Assembly: GCA_963789495.1 (NCBI GenBank)
Contig: CAWBLP010000033.1
Coordinates: 242,497-306,496, forward strand
Length of the DNA: 64,000 bases
Direction of reading: 5' to 3'
DNA from: CAWBLP01 sp963789495
GTDB lineage: Bacteria; Pseudomonadota; Alphaproteobacteria; Acetobacterales; Acetobacteraceae
Shown: one piece after another, positions 1 through 13,121 of the stretch
Position numbering within the stretch: the first letter of the stretch is position 1
How the letters are laid out: every line of letters starts with the position of its first letter
Position numbers and translations under genes: made by a program
The notes under the pieces: model-generated
The model's input: the letters and a program-made list of their open reading frames with translations, nothing else
The model's database searches: none
What the model was told of the DNA's origin: nothing

Positions 1-1518
1 CTGCAGCACCGGCCAGGCCGGCAGCGGCAGTGCCGGATCATGCTCGAAACGATCGCCGCTGGTATAATACGCCGGCGCCAGCGCGCGGGACGCCCGCATC
101 AGCGCCACATCATCCGCCACACCGGACGAAGCGGCGTCACGCAGCGCAGCGGCGGCCGCGATCAGCGCTGCCAGCGAGAACCGCTCACCCAGCCGGTCCT
201 GCAGATCCCGCAACTCCGCCAGCAGCACCTGCGCATGCGCGGCAAAATCGAGCGGCAGCACCGGATCGGCCAGAAGCCGCCACAGCGTATGCACGAACAC
301 CCGTGTGTCGCGCACCAGGTTCGTCGGGTCGATCTTGTCCAGCGTGTCGTGCGGCGTGTGCCACCACCAGCCCAACGCGTTGCGCATCTTCACCGGCGCC
401 GGCGGCTGCTCGCTCAACGCGCCGAACATTGCCGGAATGCCGATCCCCCAGAACGACTGATCCGACGAGCGCGACATGCGCTTGCCGGCGTAGTCCTGGT
501 TCGCCTGCGCGCCGATCGCCTCGGCGGCCAGGCCGCACAGTTCCGGCGCGGCGGCGGCATTGCGCAGCACGGTGGCGCCCACCCCGCCGGTGGAATCGAC
601 GTTGACATGCACGGCGCAGCGGCGTTCCAGTTCGTCCCAGTAATGGTCGGCGTACCAGGTGGACCCGGAATACCGCCCATGCGAGTGGCCCGACCAGAAG
701 CACAGCCGCAGGCCCCGCCGCCATTCTTCCCGTCGCGGCGCCATCAGCCGCGCCACTTCCAGCATCGTTGCGTTCGCGGCGCCATTATCCATCACGCCGC
801 AATACCAGGTGTCATGATGGCCCGAGAACATCACCAGCGGCCCGTCCGGGGCGGGTCCGTCCAGCTCCGCCACCAGGATCGGTGTCGGCCGCCAGCCGGT
901 ATCCACCTCGGCATGCAGCGTGACACGAGGCTGCTCGCCGCGCGCCAGGCGCTCCCGCAGACCGGCGCCATCCGCCTGCGAGATGGTGCACACCACGGTG
1001 CTGGGCAATTCGCCGCGTGTCTCTGTCGATGGGCTGCCCCAGACCGGCGAGATGCACATCTCATGCAGATGCTCGTGCGGGCTGATCTGCAGTTGCCCGA
1101 GCGCGCCGGCCTTCGACGCGCGATCCGCCTGGACAGGACTGGCAATTCCCTCCAGCAGCAGAATCGCACCGCGCAGATTTCTGCCCGCCAGGTCGGCTGC
1201 CTCACCGTCGCCGACATACACCAGCGGCCCGGTCACGCCGCTGGCGGGGGAGGCGCGGGAAAACGCATGGGTGATCGCGGTCAGTGCCTGGTTGTCGAGG
1301 TCCACCCGCGCAGGACCCGGCAGGCTGATATAGGCGTCGTGCAGCAGACGTTGGGTGCGATAGCCGTACTCATCCAGTTTCGCCTGGATGTAGCCGAGGC
1401 TTTGCAGTTCGTCGGCCGAACCGGACAGCTTCACCCAACGGGCGAATTCCTGCACATGGCTCATCAATGCGGTTCGATCGACGGCGTCACACAGGGATTG
1501 CAGGCGAGGGTCGGGCAT
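1..1518 (-). CDS. M28-family metallopeptidase-like protein, C-terminal end beyond window
   Basis: Read from ATG at 1518 (MPDPRLQSLCDAVDR) with no stop before the window edge, so at least 506 residues. The first ~200 residues look like an M28 N-terminal lobe with a PA-type insert. Around residue 231 comes GHHDTWYCGVMDNGAAN, which supplies the His-x-Asp and the bridging Asp of the M28 dizinc site, and further on WWWHTPHDTLDKID supplies the last His. The usual catalytic Glu-Glu pair is not seen: the equivalent stretch reads FWSGHSHGRYSGSTWYAD. I recall a subgroup of M28-like proteins with this HSHGRYSGS signature, so activity is uncertain. An ATG seven bases upstream is in another frame. The gene lies alone, pointing away from the YceI gene's 3' end by 90 bp. 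Confidence 0.85.
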   Translation of the reverse strand, partial: MPDPRLQSLCDAVDRTALMSHVQEFARWVKLSGSADELQSLGYIQAKLDEYGYRTQRLLHDAYISLPGPARVDLDNQALTAITHAFSRASPASGVTGPLVYVGDGEAADLAGRNLRGAILLLEGIASPVQADRASKAGALGQLQISPHEHLHEMCISPVWGSPSTETRGELPSTVVCTISQADGAGLRERLARGEQPRVTLHAEVDTGWRPTPILVAELDGPAPDGPLVMFSGHHDTWYCGVMDNGAANATMLEVARLMAPRREEWRRGLRLCFWSGHSHGRYSGSTWYADHYWDELERRCAVHVNVDSTGGVGATVLRNAAAAPELCGLAAEAIGAQANQDYAGKRMSRSSDQSFWGIGIPAMFGALSEQPPAPVKMRNALGWWWHTPHDTLDKIDPTNLVRDTRVFVHTLWRLLADPVLPLDFAAHAQVLLAELRDLQDRLGERFSLAALIAAAAALRDAASSGVADDVALMRASRALAPAYYTSGDRFEHDPALPLPAWPVLQ

Positions 1519-1607
1519 GGCGCATCGCTTTCCTGCGGCGGTGCCGCAAGCCTGCCGGCTAGATCACCCGGGCGCAATCCGGGAGTTCGGCCCGCGGCTT
1601 CGCCGGG

Positions 1608-2246
1608 CTACTGCGCCTGCAGCGGCGTGGTGATGCGAATGCGCACCGTCGAGCCGCCGAACAGCTGCCTCGCCGACATGCCCCAGTCCGCGCGACGGAG
1701 CCGACCGGTTGCGACCAGCTGCTGCTCGTCCCGGCGCAATTCCAGCCGGAACCGCCGCGTGACGCCGTGCAGGGTGAGCATGCCGTCCAGCCCATCCGGC
1801 CCACAATCGCCCCGATAGCGCAGCTCGGGAAACTGGGCGGTGTCGAGAAACTCGGGGCCCAGTATGTCCTGGCGGATCGTTGCATTCGCCATGGTCAGGC
1901 TGATGGTGTCGGCGCGCAATGTCGCGTGGCAGCGTGCGGAGTCGTTGGGATCGAACTGCAGTGCGCCGGAGAACCGGGTGAATTGTCCGTCCAGCGGCAG
2001 CAGGCCGAACCCATAGGCGCGGATTTCCACCGCGCTCTGCGGCGGGGAGAGGGTCAGCTTCTGCGATGCGGCGCGCGCGGATGCGCTGCCCAGGAGGACC
2101 TGCAGCAGGCAGACGCACAGGCCGGCTCGGGCCGCGGCGACGGAGCTTCGTGGTTTGGTCAGGCGCGGTCCCTTCCTGGGTTGCAGGCAAGCCCGGTCAT
2201 GCAAGCATGGGGCGGCCGGCGATGGCGCCAAGGGGGAACCGAGCAT
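1608..2246 (-). CDS. YceI-family periplasmic lipid-binding protein
   Basis: The C-terminal ~160 residues match the YceI lipocalin-like fold: QKLTLSPPQSAVEIRAYGFG begins the domain, then FTRFSGALQFDPND, MANATIRQDILGPEFLDTA and FPELRYRGD, ending with WGMSARQLFGGSTVRIRITT. YceI proteins bind isoprenoid-type lipids in the periplasm. A hydrophobic stretch ending in SASARA just before the domain looks like a signal peptide. The start is uncertain: ATG at 2246 is used here, with 2276 and 2279 as in-frame alternatives; all leave an unusually long segment before the signal peptide, and no start codon is seen closer to it. Confidence 0.8.
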   Translation of the reverse strand: MLGSPLAPSPAAPCLHDRACLQPRKGPRLTKPRSSVAAARAGLCVCLLQVLLGSASARAASQKLTLSPPQSAVEIRAYGFGLLPLDGQFTRFSGALQFDPNDSARCHATLRADTISLTMANATIRQDILGPEFLDTAQFPELRYRGDCGPDGLDGMLTLHGVTRRFRLELRRDEQQLVATGRLRRADWGMSARQLFGGSTVRIRITTPLQAQ

Positions 2247-2648
2247 TGCGACGGGCGAGCGCGGGAAGTTGTGCATCATCGCCGGGTGGAACCTGCCGCA
2301 TTGGCGCGTGGCGTGCGGCGCCAGGTGGCCGTGGCTCCGGGCAGGCGACGGATCACGCCTGGCTGATGATCCGAGGCTGAGTGATGGGCTCTGACAAACG
2401 GCCCCTCCGCCTCTTGCAGGGTTGGTACCGGCGGGCACGGCTGGCGATGGGTGGGAACGAACTGGCCTGACCCAATGCAACAGAAAGCCGTGCATGCCGG
2501 CCCTCAAGCGACCTTGGACAACGTTGAAGGCGACCAGACTGCTTGAAGCATCGGCGCATCGAACCAGAGCTGGGCCGCGGGTCGAACCGCGCGATCGTGA
2601 ACCCAGCGATGCAAGACCCAGCGACGCGCCGCGGACGGCCCGAACGCG
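2247..2648. other. Intergenic, no gene seen
   Basis: About 400 bases between the YceI start and the 3' end of ftsB. Open frames here are GC-driven and resemble nothing I recognise. It should hold the YceI promoter. Confidence 0.5.
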
Positions 2649-2978
2649 TCAGAACAATTTGTCTTTCGGCGCGTATTGCACGATCACGTCATTCGGCGCG
2701 GCGAGATTCAACATCGCCCGCGCCCGCTCGTCCAGCGTGTCAGGGTCCAGATGGCTCGCCCGCAGGCCGGAGACCCGACGCTCCCACGCGTCACGTTCCG
2801 CCTGCATGGCGTCGCGTTCGGACTCGGCCTGCTGCAGCAGCGTCTGCCGCTGCGCATAGGCCACCAGGCCTCGATCGCCCTGGGTGGCGTTCCAGCCGAA
2901 ATAACCGGTGATCGCCACGAACACCAGCGGCGCGATCGCCGCCTTCGCCCTGCGCTTCAACTCCCGTGCGAACCCCAT
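2649..2978 (-). CDS. ftsB: FtsB/DivIC-type septum formation initiator
   Basis: A 109-residue protein with a basic N-terminus (MGFARELKRRAKAA), one membrane segment at about residues 14-30 and a coiled coil over about residues 35-75 (QRQTLLQQAESERDAMQAER), then a short C-terminal tail. This is the FtsB/DivIC layout: a bitopic protein that links early and late divisome components at mid-cell. In many alphaproteobacteria ftsB lies just downstream of eno, and here eno is 1.6 kb upstream on the same strand, with two plus-strand genes between them. A much longer upstream-extended frame exists (to 3722) but it is not protein-like; the ATG at 2978 fits the family length. Confidence 0.82.
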   Translation of the reverse strand: MGFARELKRRAKAAIAPLVFVAITGYFGWNATQGDRGLVAYAQRQTLLQQAESERDAMQAERDAWERRVSGLRASHLDPDTLDERARAMLNLAAPNDVIVQYAPKDKLF

Positions 2979-3125
2979 CGCCGCTGCACCTTGCTCCGAC
3001 ACCCTGACGGGGTTGTAGCCCAGGCTCGCCGATGCGTGAACCGAAATGGTACCGCCGCACCCGCATATCGCCACGCGGATCATCACATACCGGGACGACG
3101 ACGATTTTCGCCGCAAGGAGGACAA

Positions 3126-3503
3126 ATGCGATTTCACACGTTGATTGCCGCCACGTTCGGCTCGATCTGCCTGCTCGGCGCCACCCAAGCCATGGCGCAA
3201 CACAGTGACTGGCACCACGATAGCGGGGCCCGGCACCACAATAGCGGAGATCGGCACCGCAATAGCGGGGATTGGAACCGCAATAATGGGCCGAATCGTG
3301 GCCACTATGACAACCACGCCTATGATCGCGGGCATCATGACCGCTGGGACCGTGGCCATTACGATGGGCGTAGACACGATGCCTGGAATCGCGGCTATAG
3401 CCCGCCGCCGATCGTGGTCGCGCCGCCGCGCTATTACCGGCCGCCGCCGCCGCCGGTGTATTACGGCAATCCCGGCGTGAGCTTCGGCCTCACCATTCGG
3501 TGA
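3126..3503 (+). CDS. Small secreted His/Arg/Asn/Tyr-rich protein
   Basis: 125 residues, with an AAGGAGG ribosome site five bases before ATG at 3126. Residues 1-24 form a signal peptide ending in TQAMAQ. The mature part is low complexity: repeated HHNSGDRH and HRNSGDWNRN units, then YDRGHHD-type repeats, then a proline/tyrosine tail (RPPPPPVYYGNPG) closing with VSFGLTIR. The composition suggests an exported, possibly envelope-associated or metal-binding protein, but I do not recognise the family. It is inserted between ftsB and eno on the opposite strand. Confidence 0.7.
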   Translation: MRFHTLIAATFGSICLLGATQAMAQHSDWHHDSGARHHNSGDRHRNSGDWNRNNGPNRGHYDNHAYDRGHHDRWDRGHYDGRRHDAWNRGYSPPPIVVAPPRYYRPPPPPVYYGNPGVSFGLTIR

Positions 3504-3550
3504 GAATAATGAGATAGGCGCACGGCCGCATGATTTTGCACTGCGCTGAT

Positions 3551-3621
3551 CGTCAAGCCGAAGGGTGTGCCGGTGGCTCAACCGCCACGGTGCGCCTGCA
3601 TGACGCCCCTTCGGCCTGACG
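3551..3621. other. Long stem-loop after the secreted-protein gene
   Basis: The 15-base arms 3551-3565 and 3607-3621 are complementary with one mismatch (outer motif CGTCA-CCGAAGGG), enclosing a second GC-rich helix. It may be a transcription terminator without a U tract for the upstream gene, or a structured RNA or repeat element. Confidence 0.4.
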
Positions 3622-3778
3622 CGCCAGCCGGCCCGAATTGGGCGGGCGCGCAGGCCGACACGACGAAAGGCGGAGTCGGCGTGTGACGAAGTGTTAAGAT
3701 ACTCACTATTCACATCCGCCAACCCTGCGGAGGCTGCTTCGTTGTCCTGTCATGCAAACAGCGAAGGAGCATTACGCG

Positions 3779-4438
3779 ATGAAGCATTTGACCCGATTCA
3801 CGACCACCGCGGCGATGCTGGCCGGGCTCGGCCTGTCCGTGCCGGCCTATGCAGCCGCCCCATCGGATGCGCGGCAACTGGTGAATGACGCCACCCAGAC
3901 CGTGCACCAGATAGAGCGGGACAGTGACTTCGCGCATCTGCTGCGGGAAGCGAAGGGCGTGTTCATCATGCCCAACATGGTGAAGGGCGCGTTCATCATC
4001 GGCGGCAAAGGCGGCGAAGGCGTGCTGCTCGCCCACAAGAACGGGACCTGGAGCGACCCGGCATTCCTGTCCGCCGCCAGCGTTTCCATCGGCGCCCAGG
4101 CCGGTGGCAAGGTCGGTCCGGTGGCAATGCTGCTGATGACCGACAAGGCGCTGAACGACTTCACCCAGGCCAATAACTTTTCACTCAATGCGAATGCCGG
4201 GTTGACCGTGATCAACTATTCGAAGCACGGCCAGGCGCCGGTCGGCAAGGGTGACGTGATCGTGTGGTCGAAGGCGAACGGCGCCTATGCCGGCGTCAAC
4301 GTCAACGGCACCGACATTACCAGCAATACGCAGGAAAACTGGGATTTCTACGGGCAGAAAATGACAACGCCGGAGATCATCCACGGCGATACCCACAACC
4401 AGCAGGCCGAAGCGCTGCGCAACGCGCTGCCGGGCTAA
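3779..4438 (+). CDS. SYLF/YSC84-domain lipid-binding protein
   Basis: 219 residues from ATG 3779, preceded by GAAGGAG at the right distance; the upstream in-frame start at 3752 lacks a ribosome site. Residues 1-25 are a signal peptide (LSVPAYAAA). The rest matches the YSC84/SYLF fold: AKGVFIMPNMVKGAFIIGG, GGEGVLLAHKNGTWSDPAFL, VSIGAQAGGKVGPVAMLLM and the late GAYAGVNVNGTDI. SYLF proteins bind phosphoinositides in eukaryotes; the bacterial secreted forms have no settled role. The next gene is convergent (eno), separated by a hairpin array. Confidence 0.88.
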   Translation: MKHLTRFTTTAAMLAGLGLSVPAYAAAPSDARQLVNDATQTVHQIERDSDFAHLLREAKGVFIMPNMVKGAFIIGGKGGEGVLLAHKNGTWSDPAFLSAASVSIGAQAGGKVGPVAMLLMTDKALNDFTQANNFSLNANAGLTVINYSKHGQAPVGKGDVIVWSKANGAYAGVNVNGTDITSNTQENWDFYGQKMTTPEIIHGDTHNQQAEALRNALPG

Positions 4439-4472
4439 GGCGGCGCGCGTCGAGGCGTTGCCCCGGATCCCA

Positions 4473-4605
4473 CCAGGAGGCGTTGCCTCCTGGACTTGCA
4501 GCAAAGGGTCGCCCTCGCAATCGGATGCGGTTCCAAGGGCCGGGCCCTTGGCGGGGTTTCAAGGGGCAGCGCCCCTTGATGTGGGTTTCGGGGGCAACGC
4601 CCCCG
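4473..4605. repeat. Array of four perfect hairpins (REP-like) between convergent genes
   Basis: Four palindromes lie in a row: 4473-4493 (9-base arms CCAGGAGGC), 4533-4551 (CCAAGGGCC), 4560-4578 (CAAGGGGC) and 4589-4605 (CGGGGGC). Each has a 1-3 base loop and perfectly paired arms. The array sits exactly between the 3' ends of the SYLF gene and eno, so it can stop transcription from both sides, and it resembles the REP-type repeats scattered in acetic acid bacteria and relatives. Confidence 0.75.
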
Positions 4606-4612
4606 ACGCTCG

Positions 4613-5890
4613 CTAACCAAGCAGCACGGTGCGGCCGGCGTAGCGCGCGGCCTGACCCAGCATCGCCTCGATCCGCATCAACTGGTTGTATTTCGCCGTG
4701 CGGTCGCTGCGCGCCAGGCTGCCGGTCTTGATCTGCCCGCAATTGGTCGCCACCGCCAGGTCGGCGATCGTTGCGTCCTCAGTCTCACCCGACCGATGGC
4801 TCATCACGCAGCGCCAGCCGGCACGATGTGCCAGTTCCACCGCCTCCAGGGTCTCGGTCAGCGTGCCGATCTGGTTGACCTTGATCAGGATGGCGTTGGC
4901 ACTGCCGGCCTCGATGCCGCGGCGCAGGCGTTCCGGATTGGTCACGAAGATGTCGTCACCGACGATCTGGATCTTCTTGCCCAGCGCCTCGGTCATCAGC
5001 TTCCAGCCGTCCCAGTCGTCCTCGGCGCAGCCATCCTCGATCGAAATGATCGGGTAGCGCGACACCAGCGCCTCGTAGTAGCGCACGATCCCCTCGGCAT
5101 CGAGCGTCTTGCCCTCGCCGGCCAGCACGTATTTGCCGTCCTGGAAGAACTCGCTGGAGGCGGGATCGAGCGCGAAGGCGACGTCCTCGCCCGGCCGGTA
5201 GCCGGCCTTCTCGCAGGCCTTGCTGATGAAGCTCAACGCCTCGTCGGCGGATTTCAGATTGGGCGCGAAGCCGCCCTCATCGCCGACATTGGTGCTGTGG
5301 CCGGCATCGTGCAGGCCCTTCTGCAGCGCGTGGAAAATCTCCGAGCCCATGCGCACGCCTTCCGCCAAGGTGCCGGCGCCGATCGGCTGGATCATGAATT
5401 CCTGGATGTCGATCGGATTGTCCGCATGCTTGCCGCCGTTGACGATGTTCATCATCGGCACCGGCAGGGTGCGGGCATAGACGCCGCCGACATAGCGGTA
5501 CAGCGGCAGGTCCATATCGGCGGCCGCCGCCTTCGCCACCGCGAGCGACACGGCGAGGATGGCATTGGCGCCGAGCCGGGACTTGTTGGGCGTGCCGTCG
5601 AGGTCGATCAGGATGTCGTCGAGCCGCACCTGCTCGGTGGCTTCCAGCCCGTCCACCGCTTCCATGATCTCGCCTTCGACATTGGCGACCGCCTGCAGCA
5701 CGCCCTTGCCGCCGTAGCGGGATTTGTCGCCATCGCGCAGCTCCGCCGCCTCATGCGCGCCGGTGGAGGCGCCGGACGGCACCGCGGCGCGGCCCATGGC
5801 GCCGCTGTCCAGCATGACATCGACCTCGATGGTCGGGTTGCCACGGCTGTCCAGGATTTCGCGCGCGGTGATATCGGCAATCGCGGCCAT
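4613..5890 (-). CDS. eno: Enolase (phosphopyruvate hydratase)
   Basis: 425 residues, the usual enolase length, from ATG 5890 (MAAIADITAREILDSRGNPT); an in-frame start 15 codons upstream gives a non-family extension. It converts 2-phosphoglycerate to phosphoenolpyruvate in glycolysis and is also an RNA degradosome part in some bacteria. Family signatures are intact: SGASTGAHEAAELRDGD, the metal ligands in SIEDGCAEDDWDGW and GDDIFVTNPE, the catalytic Lys in ILIKVNQIGTLTE and the closing MSHRSGETEDATIADLAV. The gene is one of the clean, full-length housekeeping genes in the window. Confidence 0.98.
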   Translation of the reverse strand: MAAIADITAREILDSRGNPTIEVDVMLDSGAMGRAAVPSGASTGAHEAAELRDGDKSRYGGKGVLQAVANVEGEIMEAVDGLEATEQVRLDDILIDLDGTPNKSRLGANAILAVSLAVAKAAAADMDLPLYRYVGGVYARTLPVPMMNIVNGGKHADNPIDIQEFMIQPIGAGTLAEGVRMGSEIFHALQKGLHDAGHSTNVGDEGGFAPNLKSADEALSFISKACEKAGYRPGEDVAFALDPASSEFFQDGKYVLAGEGKTLDAEGIVRYYEALVSRYPIISIEDGCAEDDWDGWKLMTEALGKKIQIVGDDIFVTNPERLRRGIEAGSANAILIKVNQIGTLTETLEAVELAHRAGWRCVMSHRSGETEDATIADLAVATNCGQIKTGSLARSDRTAKYNQLMRIEAMLGQAARYAGRTVLLG

Positions 5891-6129
5891 GCTGGTTCTC
5901 CGGTCTGTCTGTCGTGTCGGCCTGGTCCGTACCATCTTGCGCCAGAGCCTGCCAGTCCGGGACGGTTACAGGGCAATGGCTTACCGCGGCGTAAACGCGG
6001 CGTGCTCGCCGCGCCGGCCAGGCTTCGCAGCGGCGCCGGACAGGCGAACACCGAGCTTCCCCCGCGGCTGGGCCGCTGGTAACTTTTGCCTCGTCATCGC
6101 TTCCGGCGAGGCGTCCATGCATCGGCAAG

Positions 6130-10626
<4,497 letters not shown>

Positions 10627-10959
10627 CGCGGCAGGCTGGCTGTACTCTCCCCGTGTCACCCGCCCCACGCTACCCGCCGCCACGCTACCCTCTCCGTGCC
10701 TTGGCCGGGGCCGACCCGGCCATGCACCCCGGAACGATCACGCCGCGCAGCATGCGGTGCACGCTCTTCCGGGGGTAGCCGGCCGGGTTCAGACCCGGCC
10801 AGGACGGGAGGCGGCGGTGCGGCATCCCATCGCGGCAGCGGCGACGGCCCGTCTGCCGGTCACCGCGTTCTTGCGAAGCATGCAGGCGTGGCTGGGCGCA
10901 GCATGCCGGTGTGGCCGGCCGATCGCCCCACCACCGGGCTTGTTCTCCCGGTTCGACCG
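10627..10959. other. Intergenic, no gene seen
   Basis: 333 bases between convergent genes. It is very GC-rich with short self-complementary runs (for example GGCCGGGG/CCCGGCC near 10700-10730) but no convincing frame or clean terminator. Confidence 0.5.
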
Positions 10960-11358
10960 CTATCGGCGGGTGCGCGACGTGTTCAGTGCCACGGCCGCGC
11001 GGATCAGCGCCCGCAAGGCTGCTTCGTCGATCGTGTCGCCCTCGTGGAAGTCGATCGCCCGCCGTGTGTTGCCATCAAGGCTGGCGTTGAACAGACCCGA
11101 TGGATCAGCCAGCGATGCCCCTTTGGCAAAGGTCATTTTGACCGCGTTCCGGTAGGTCTCGCCGGTGCAGATCATTCCGTCATGATACCACACCGGCACG
11201 CCACGCCACTTCCAGTCCTCGACCACGTCCGGATCGGCCTGGCGGATCAATGCGCGCAGCCGGGACAGCATTTCGCCCCGCCAGTCGCCCAGTTCGCTGA
11301 TCCGGTCATCGATCATCTGAGCCGGTGATCTTCCCGCCTGCGATCCTCTCTTGCTCAT
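10960..11358 (-). CDS. DUF1801 / YdhG-like small protein
   Basis: 132 residues from ATG 11358 (MSKRGSQAGRSPAQMIDDRI); a longer in-frame start at 11463 is not family-like. The pattern WRGEMLSRLRALIRQADPDV, EDWKWRGVPVWYHDGMICTG and AVKMTFAKGASLADPSGLFN is the DUF1801 (YdhG/DUF5655-type) domain, found in small cytosolic proteins of unknown biochemical role that often travel with ArsR and AHSA1 genes. It is the last gene of the ArsR-AHSA1-DUF1801 unit, 114 bp after the AHSA1 gene. Confidence 0.83.
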   Translation of the reverse strand: MSKRGSQAGRSPAQMIDDRISELGDWRGEMLSRLRALIRQADPDVVEDWKWRGVPVWYHDGMICTGETYRNAVKMTFAKGASLADPSGLFNASLDGNTRRAIDFHEGDTIDEAALRALIRAAVALNTSRTRR

Positions 11359-11472
11359 GCTGCGTGCTGCTTTCAGTTCCGCCTGGCTTTCGGGCCAACC
11401 AAAGCCGGGAGGCGTGCGCTCGTGAGTGGCAGCCTCTCGCTCCGGCCTGACTTCGACCGGCACAGGCGAAGT

Positions 11473-11883
11473 TCAATCCGTCCGCGACAATAGCAGCTCC
11501 AACGCGGCGAAGAATCGCGGCCAGCCGGCCTTGGCGCCCTGGTAGGCCTGCTTCTGATCCGGCAGGAAGCCCGACTGCTCCATGCGCAGCAGCGTCCCGC
11601 TGCCCGCAGGCGTGAGAGTCCAGGTGACGACACTCGCAAGACCATAGGCACCCCACGTGTAGGACAGCGTCTGGTTCGGCTCGATCGCCACCACCTGACA
11701 TTCGACCGTGCCCCAGTCGGCGCGCAGATCGAACCGCTGGCCCAGGACGGGCTGGAAATCGTTCTTCATCAGCCACGCCTCGATCAAATGCGGCTGGGTG
11801 AGCGCACGCCAGATCTTTTCCGGCGGATGCGGGATCTCCCGCTCGACAACGACGGAGCGCATTGCGGTCGCGGGTTCGGTCAT
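11473..11883 (-). CDS. SRPBCC (AHSA1-type) domain protein
   Basis: 136 residues. VEREIPHPPEKIWRALTQP, the LIEAWLMKNDFQPVLGQRFD stretch and SVVTWTLTPAGSGTLLRMEQ are typical of the AHSA1/START-like SRPBCC fold, a helix-grip pocket that binds hydrophobic ligands. Its ATG overlaps the TGA of the ArsR gene by four bases (ATGA), so the two are translationally coupled. ArsR-AHSA1 pairs are common and are usually self-regulated; the ligand is unknown. Confidence 0.88.
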   Translation of the reverse strand: MTEPATAMRSVVVEREIPHPPEKIWRALTQPHLIEAWLMKNDFQPVLGQRFDLRADWGTVECQVVAIEPNQTLSYTWGAYGLASVVTWTLTPAGSGTLLRMEQSGFLPDQKQAYQGAKAGWPRFFAALELLLSRTD

Positions 11884-12203
11884 TGATCCATCCTTTTCAG
11901 CAGGTCTTCGAGGTCATCGAACCGGCGTTGCCAGAACGCTTCCATCTGGCTCGTCCAATCGATCAGCGGGGCCAACGCGCGAGGCTGCGCGCTGTAATGC
12001 GTCTGACGGCCTGCGTGGCGGTCAAGCACCAGCCCGGCCTGCTTCAGGACGCCAAGATGCTTGGAGACGGCCGGCTGCGAGACCCCGGCGCGAGCCGTGA
12101 GGGCGCCAACCGTCTGCTCCCCGTCCCGGCACAGCCGCTCGAAGATGGCGCGCCGGGTCGGATCGGCGAGCGTTTTGAACAGCATGTCATGGCTATCTGG
12201 CAT
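11880..12203 (-). CDS. ArsR-family transcriptional repressor
   Basis: 107 residues. The winged helix is clear: MLFKTLADPTRRAIFERLCR, then the recognition region GVSQPAVSKHLGVLKQAGLV and wing LDRHAGRQTHYSAQP. No CxC or ELCVCDL-type metal site is present, as expected of the AHSA1-linked, non-metal subgroup. ATG at 12203 lies seven bases from a long inverted repeat, so the protein very likely binds there and represses its own operon. An internal ATG at 12185 is an alternative start. Confidence 0.9.
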   Translation of the reverse strand: MPDSHDMLFKTLADPTRRAIFERLCRDGEQTVGALTARAGVSQPAVSKHLGVLKQAGLVLDRHAGRQTHYSAQPRALAPLIDWTSQMEAFWQRRFDDLEDLLKRMDQ

Positions 12204-12209
12204 CGCGAT

Positions 12210-12256
12210 GCATAACTCACTGGCTATGCGTCATATCCATAACCAGTGAGTTATGC
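12210..12256. promoter_or_regulatory. Long palindromic operator upstream of arsR
   Basis: Arms 12210-12228 and 12238-12256 (19 bases each, starting GCATAACTCACTGG) pair with one mismatch around a 9-base centre. It ends seven bases before the ArsR start codon, where a repressor would block transcription of the three-gene unit. Confidence 0.8.
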
Positions 12257-12404
12257 GTAGTCAACCGGAAATTCAGCGCGCAGGTGATCCCGCGGCGCCC
12301 TGGTCCGGTGCCGACGGACCGACCTCCGGCGCAGTTGCGATCGCGTCATGAGTGCGCGGGCTGGCCGCCCGCCACGACGGAACACGCGTGGCGGGCGGAC
12401 CGGG

Positions 12405-13098
12405 TCAGTATTGGTCGTGCAGCCGAACCCAGCTCATGGTGCCGCCGCTCTCGTTGCGGCCCTTGGGCGCGAGATCGAGCCAGTTGAGCGCACCCATCAG
12501 CAGTTCGGCGCCGCGGCGATGGGTCGAGTAGGTGTGGAACACGGCACCCAACTCATCCTTCACGAAGATGCTCGCGCCGAACATGTCCTGGCTTTCCCGG
12601 ATCACCTCGCCGTAATTGTAGAGTGCACGCCCGGCGGCGAGGTCCTCCGGCTTGAATGATACGCCGAAGTCATAATTGAAGTCGCTGCCCTGCGAGGAGA
12701 CCCAGGGAAACGTCCAGCCCATCCGCTGTTTGACCGCATCGATCCGCTGCAACGGCACGCGCGAGACCGCGGCAAACGACAGATCGGCATGCTCGAAATG
12801 CTGCCGCGCCGCGTCGACATGATCGGCGATGAACGAGCAGCCGCGGCACACGGCATCCGACCCGGGCGTCAGCATGAAGTGGTAGATCGCGAGTTGGCTG
12901 CGGCCGCCGAACAGGTCGGCCAGCGTGCAGTCACCCGCCGGTCCTGCAAAGACGTAGGGCTTCTCGATCCTGACCCAGGGCAGTTGCCGTCGCTCCTCGC
13001 GCAGCGCATCGAGTTCGTGGGTCATCGCACGCTCCCTGGCGAGCAGCGCCTTGCGGGCGTCGAGCCAGTGTTCGCGCGAAACGATCGTATGAGTTCAT
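12405..13098 (-). pseudogene. DUF899 thioredoxin-like protein, frameshifted at codon 3
   Basis: The body is a clear DUF899 (thioredoxin-fold) protein: EERRQLPWVRIEKPYVFAGP, IYHFMLTPGSDAVCRGCSF with the CxxC, MGWTFPWVSSQGSDFNYDFG and VFHTYSTHRRGAELLMGALN. An ATG at 13098 with a good GGAG site opens MNS... in another frame, whereas the family N-terminus (THTIVSREHWLDARKALLAR) is readable just downstream in the body frame and begins after an in-frame TGA. One missing base at about 13092 explains both. Without correction, translation could start only at 13025 (MTHELD), losing about 24 residues. Confidence 0.75.
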
Positions 13099-13121
13099 GG
13101 TCGGTCTCCTTGGATGATTGG

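Noticed and set aside
40..1818. 592-residue plus-strand frame opposite the peptidase gene
   Set aside because: It is an antisense shadow of the M28-like and YceI genes, caused by high GC at third positions; no domain resemblance and no ribosome site.
4796..6082. 428-residue plus-strand frame over enolase
   Set aside because: Antisense shadow of eno, whose protein is certain.
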